Below, piece by piece: positions 61,523 to 64,000 of a stretch of DNA of 64,000 bases. Under the pieces are notes generated by a model. That model was not told the origin of the DNA. It saw only the letters and a list, made by a program, of their open reading frames with translations, and made no database searches. This DNA comes from Rhodococcus rhodnii NBRC 100604. GTDB taxonomy: Bacteria; Actinomycetota; Actinomycetes; Mycobacteriales; Mycobacteriaceae. Each line of letters opens with the position of its first letter. Position 1 is the stretch's first letter. Made by a program: the position numbers and the translations under genes. The stretch is taken from positions 50,961 to 114,960 of the forward strand of contig NZ_BCXD01000018.1 in assembly GCF_001894925.1 (NCBI RefSeq), given 5' to 3'.

Positions 61523-62719
61523 ATGCGTATCGGAACACCACTGTCCCCGTCGGCGACGCGCGTGATGCTGCTCGGTGCGGGCGAGCTGGGCAAGGAAGTC
61601 GTCATCGCGTTCCAGCGCCTCGGCGTCGAGGTCGTGGCCGTCGATCGGTACGCGGACGCCCCGGGCCATCAGGTCGCGCATCGTTCGCACACCATCGACA
61701 TGACCGACCCCACGGCGCTCACGGCCGTGATCGAGCTCGAGCGGCCGGACTTCGTCGTCCCCGAGATCGAGGCGATCGCGACCGACGCGCTCGCCGACGT
61801 CGAACAGCGCGAGCTGGCCACCGTCATCCCGACGGCGCGGGCGACGCGGCTGACGATGAACCGTGAAGGGATTCGCCGGCTCGCAGCGGAGGAGCTGGGG
61901 CTGCGGACGTCGCCGTACGAGTTCGCGGACTCGCTCGACGAGGTGCGCGCGGCGACCGAGCGGATCGGGTTCCCGTGCGTGATCAAGCCCGTGATGTCGT
62001 CGTCCGGAAAGGGTCAGTCGACGCTGCGCAGCAGCGACGACGTCGATGCCGCGTGGGAGTACGCGCGCAGCGGCGGCCGAGTCGATTCGGGACGCGTCAT
62101 CGTCGAGGGCTTCGTGGAGTTCGACTTCGAGATCACGCAGCTCACCGTGCGTGCCGTCGGACGGAGCGGCGAGGTGGAGACGGTCTTCTGCCCCGCGATC
62201 GGGCACCTGCAGGAGCGCGGCGACTACGTCGAGTCGTGGCAGCCGCAGTCGATGACGCCGTCGGCGCTCGACGCCGCCCGCGACATCGCCCACCGCATCA
62301 CGACGGCACTCGGCGGCCGTGGCGTGTTCGGCGTCGAACTGTTCGTGTCGGGTGACACCGTCTACTTCTCCGAGGTGAGTCCGCGGCCGCACGACACCGG
62401 CCTCGTGACCCTTCGGACGCAGCGGCTGTCCGAGTTCGAACTGCACGCTCGCGCGATCCTCGGTCTCCCCGTCGACACCAGCATTCTGTCGCCCGGCGCG
62501 TCGGCCGTGATCTACGGCGGCGTCGACGCGACCGGCGTGTCCTTCGACGGTGTCGCCGACGCATTGTCGGTGCCGCAGACCGATATTCGGCTGTTCGGCA
62601 AGCCCGAGAGCTTCACACGACGCCGGATGGGCGTCGCCGTCGCGACCGGAGACGACGTCGACGAAGCCCGCAGCCGTGCCCGCGACGCCGCGTCCAGGGT
62701 CCGCGTGATCCACGATTAG
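61523..62719 (+). CDS. purT: Formate-dependent phosphoribosylglycinamide formyltransferase PurT
   Basis: The 398-residue ATP-grasp enzyme uses formate and ATP to make formyl-GAR in purine synthesis. The N-terminus '[46 protein letters not shown]' is highly typical. ATP-grasp motifs '[17 protein letters not shown]' and '[11 protein letters not shown]...[12 protein letters not shown]' are intact. ATG 61523 is chosen for its adjacent GAGGATC and family-like start; ATG 61514 adds three residues. Confidence 0.95.
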   Translation: MRIGTPLSPSATRVMLLGAGELGKEVVIAFQRLGVEVVAVDRYADAPGHQVAHRSHTIDMTDPTALTAVIELERPDFVVPEIEAIATDALADVEQRELATVIPTARATRLTMNREGIRRLAAEELGLRTSPYEFADSLDEVRAATERIGFPCVIKPVMSSSGKGQSTLRSSDDVDAAWEYARSGGRVDSGRVIVEGFVEFDFEITQLTVRAVGRSGEVETVFCPAIGHLQERGDYVESWQPQSMTPSALDAARDIAHRITTALGGRGVFGVELFVSGDTVYFSEVSPRPHDTGLVTLRTQRLSEFELHARAILGLPVDTSILSPGASAVIYGGVDATGVSFDGVADALSVPQTDIRLFGKPESFTRRRMGVAVATGDDVDEARSRARDAASRVRVIHD

Positions 62720-62735
62720 ACCGCTGCACTCAGGC

Positions 62736-62799
62736 ACGCTCCCCGATTCGTGCGTCCGCTCCTCCTGCTGAGGGAGCGTGAACACGAATCGGGGAGCGT
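62736..62799. terminator. 17-bp inverted repeat between purT and the YoaK-like gene
   Basis: ACGCTCCCCGATTCGTG at 62736 and CACGAATCGGGGAGCGT at 62783-62799 are perfectly inverted across a 30-base loop, which itself holds a smaller GCTCC/GGAGC hairpin. The distal arm ends at the stop of the opposing gene, so it probably terminates both converging transcripts. Confidence 0.7.
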
Positions 62800-63515
62800 C
62801 AGAGTGCTCCTCGGACTCGTGAGACAGCCGAGCGGTGACCCATCGCGACGACGACGGCTCCGATACCGGCGGCGATCGCGAACACGAGCCACAGCGCGAC
62901 AGTGGAGAGCAACGCGCCGACCAGCGCTCCGAGGAGGATGGACACGATCGCCGCGAGGCGCCGGTTGAGAATCGTCGTTCTCCGGGGCCTCGCGAACATG
63001 TCGGTCGCCCACACCGTGATCGTGGATGTGACGACGACGGTGGTGACGTCGGCTACCCCCACCTTCCGCGCGAGAGCAGCCTGAATTCCCATGGCGCAGG
63101 CCGTGAGCGCTGCCGACAGCGTGACCACACCCGGATCGGTGGGCGCGAGAGCAGTGAGCACCGCCGTTGCCGCGACCATGAGAACCGATGCGGTTCCGAC
63201 GGCGGTCAGACGTCGACTCCATCCGGACGCCGCGGAGCGGAGCGACAGCCCGGCCACACCGGCTCCGAAGACGAAGGTCGCGAGAGCGATCGCGGGTCCG
63301 AGTACCGGGAGTTCCTCGGCGCCGGCAGCGCCCATGCCGAGAATGACGACATTTCCCGTCATGTTGCCCACGAAGACGCGATCCAGGCCGAGGAATCCGC
63401 CCGCGTCGACGAGGCCTGTCACGAACGTGAGCGTCAGCATCAGGGCGAGGTGGTGGGAGGCCGCGTCCGAGGACGAGCGACGCGGGTTCGCGGGTTCGGT
63501 GCGAGTTCCGGTCAC
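62799..63515 (-). CDS. DUF1275/YoaK-family membrane protein
   Basis: The 238-residue protein has about six helices and the family's N-terminal block 'LMLTLTFVTGLVDAGGFLGLDRVFVGNMTGNVVILGMG' (about residues 25-62), in which D-x-x-x-F-L and the N-M-T-G-N motif are diagnostic. Function is not established; transport of a small molecule is presumed. The GTG at 63515 overlaps the RidA-like stop (GTGA). Confidence 0.9.
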   Translation of the reverse strand: MTGTRTEPANPRRSSSDAASHHLALMLTLTFVTGLVDAGGFLGLDRVFVGNMTGNVVILGMGAAGAEELPVLGPAIALATFVFGAGVAGLSLRSAASGWSRRLTAVGTASVLMVAATAVLTALAPTDPGVVTLSAALTACAMGIQAALARKVGVADVTTVVVTSTITVWATDMFARPRRTTILNRRLAAIVSILLGALVGALLSTVALWLVFAIAAGIGAVVVAMGHRSAVSRVRGAL

Positions 63516-64000
63516 GGGCGCACCGCAACTGCAGCGCTCTCGCCGTCGCGTTCGCCCGGGGCCGCGACGACCTCCGCGCTCAGCGACACCTCGACGGGCG
63601 ACCCACCGGGTAGTGCGTGCACGCCGACCGCGCTCCGCGCCGGTAGTTCGTCGCTTCCGAACTCGGCGGCGATCACATCGGACGCTCCGTCGGCGACAGT
63701 GGACAACTCGGTGAAATCAGCGGTGCACGCGACGTACACGATCAGCTCCGCGCACCGTAGTCGTTCCCCCACCGCGACGAGAGATCGAGCGGCGGCCAGA
63801 GCGTTTCCGACGGCGACGGCCGCGGCGTCGCGAGCACGCAAGACGTCGACGTCGTCACCGACACGGCCCGTCAGCAGCAACCGCCCGTCGACTCGTGGTG
63901 TCATACCCGCCGTCCGAACGATCGAGTGGACTCGGCGGGCGGGAACATAACGGCCTTGTGGCACCGGGAGATTCCCGGCCACCGTCTCACTCGAGGCCAA
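63512..64000 (-). CDS. RidA/YjgF-like protein, 5' end outside the window
   Basis: The frame is open to the window edge. The visible 162 residues resemble RidA/YER057c proteins: 'RYVPARRVHSIVRTAGMTPRVDGRLLLTGRVGDDVDV' and 'AARSLVAVGERLRCAELIVYVACTADFTELSTVADGASDVIAAEFG'. They end with 'ARSAVGVHALPGGSPVEVSLSAEVVA', where the conserved substrate-site Arg of the R-x-x-V pattern is present. RidA proteins deaminate reactive enamines or imines from PLP enzymes. Linked by overlap to the YoaK-like gene. Confidence 0.82.
   Translation of the reverse strand: MASSETVAGNLPVPQGRYVPARRVHSIVRTAGMTPRVDGRLLLTGRVGDDVDVLRARDAAAVAVGNALAAARSLVAVGERLRCAELIVYVACTADFTELSTVADGASDVIAAEFGSDELPARSAVGVHALPGGSPVEVSLSAEVVAAPGERDGESAAVAVRP

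Overview
High-GC (roughly 70 %) chromosomal DNA of a mycolic-acid actinobacterium, most likely Rhodococcus or a close Nocardiaceae relative. This is inferred from the DUF222/HNH endonuclease, the mycothiol-dependent formaldehyde dehydrogenase (mscR) with its metallo-hydrolase partner, frequent GTG starts, ATGA/GTGA gene overlaps, and a block (GH76, DedA, fba, membrane protein, DUF3151, later purA) that recalls the Rv0357c-Rv0365c neighbourhood of Mycobacterium tuberculosis. No rRNA, tRNA, CRISPR array, insertion sequence or prophage was recognised.

Layout. 1-12.3 kb is a cation-homeostasis island: the end of a Na+/H+ antiporter operon (mnhA'CDEFG), a K+ channel with a TrkA-type domain, and a kdp operon (extra leader microprotein, kdpF, A, B, C, D, E). 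kdpE carries a one-base frameshift. 12.4-15.4 kb holds glutamate decarboxylase plus an amino-acid permease. 15.4-26.2 kb is mostly housekeeping: AHSA1 and DUF1992 proteins, lysoplasmalogenase-like YhhN, an SpoU methyltransferase, GH76, two DedA proteins, class II aldolase, DUF3151, a FUSC-type membrane protein and a CDF metal exporter behind a near-perfect ArsR/SmtB-type operator. 26.2-32.9 kb has a WYL regulator with a PNPOx-like protein, then a complete 5-oxoprolinase operon (NRAMP-fold transporter, pxpA, pxpB, pxpC, DUF1445) divergent from a GntR regulator that has its own palindrome. 33.3-36.3 kb contains purA and an autoregulated ArsR-VOC pair.

36.3-53.6 kb looks like a scattered and partly decayed amine/C1-nitrogen pathway: an FAD oxidoreductase, a glutamine-synthetase-like gene with a three-gene split glutamate-synthase set, remnants of dimethylamine monooxygenase (dmmA and a gutted dmmB), and mscR/metallo-hydrolase for formaldehyde. 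The FAD oxidoreductase and the glutamine-synthetase gene share a 37-bp dyad, GTTTCC-N25-GGAAAC. Interspersed are an SOS-boxed DUF222/HNH gene, a TipA-like MerR regulator, a DyP peroxidase with an encapsulin-loading tail but no encapsulin gene nearby, an iron-regulated siderophore-binding lipoprotein and an odd ABC pair. 53.7-64 kb has a LuxR-type regulator, ogt, GNAT, a secreted lipase, a PhoD::MocR chimera, a CoA-transferase, purT, a YoaK-type membrane protein and the end of a RidA-like gene.

Most unusual features: (i) several genes (two sites in glnT, one in dmmB, one PhoD::MocR fusion) appear to have lost internal segments in frame, and kdpE has a single-base lesion. This is either real decay or assembly collapse and should be settled first. 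(ii) The paired regulatory dyad. (iii) The phased direct repeats in front of kdp. (iv) The orphan encapsulin cargo tag.
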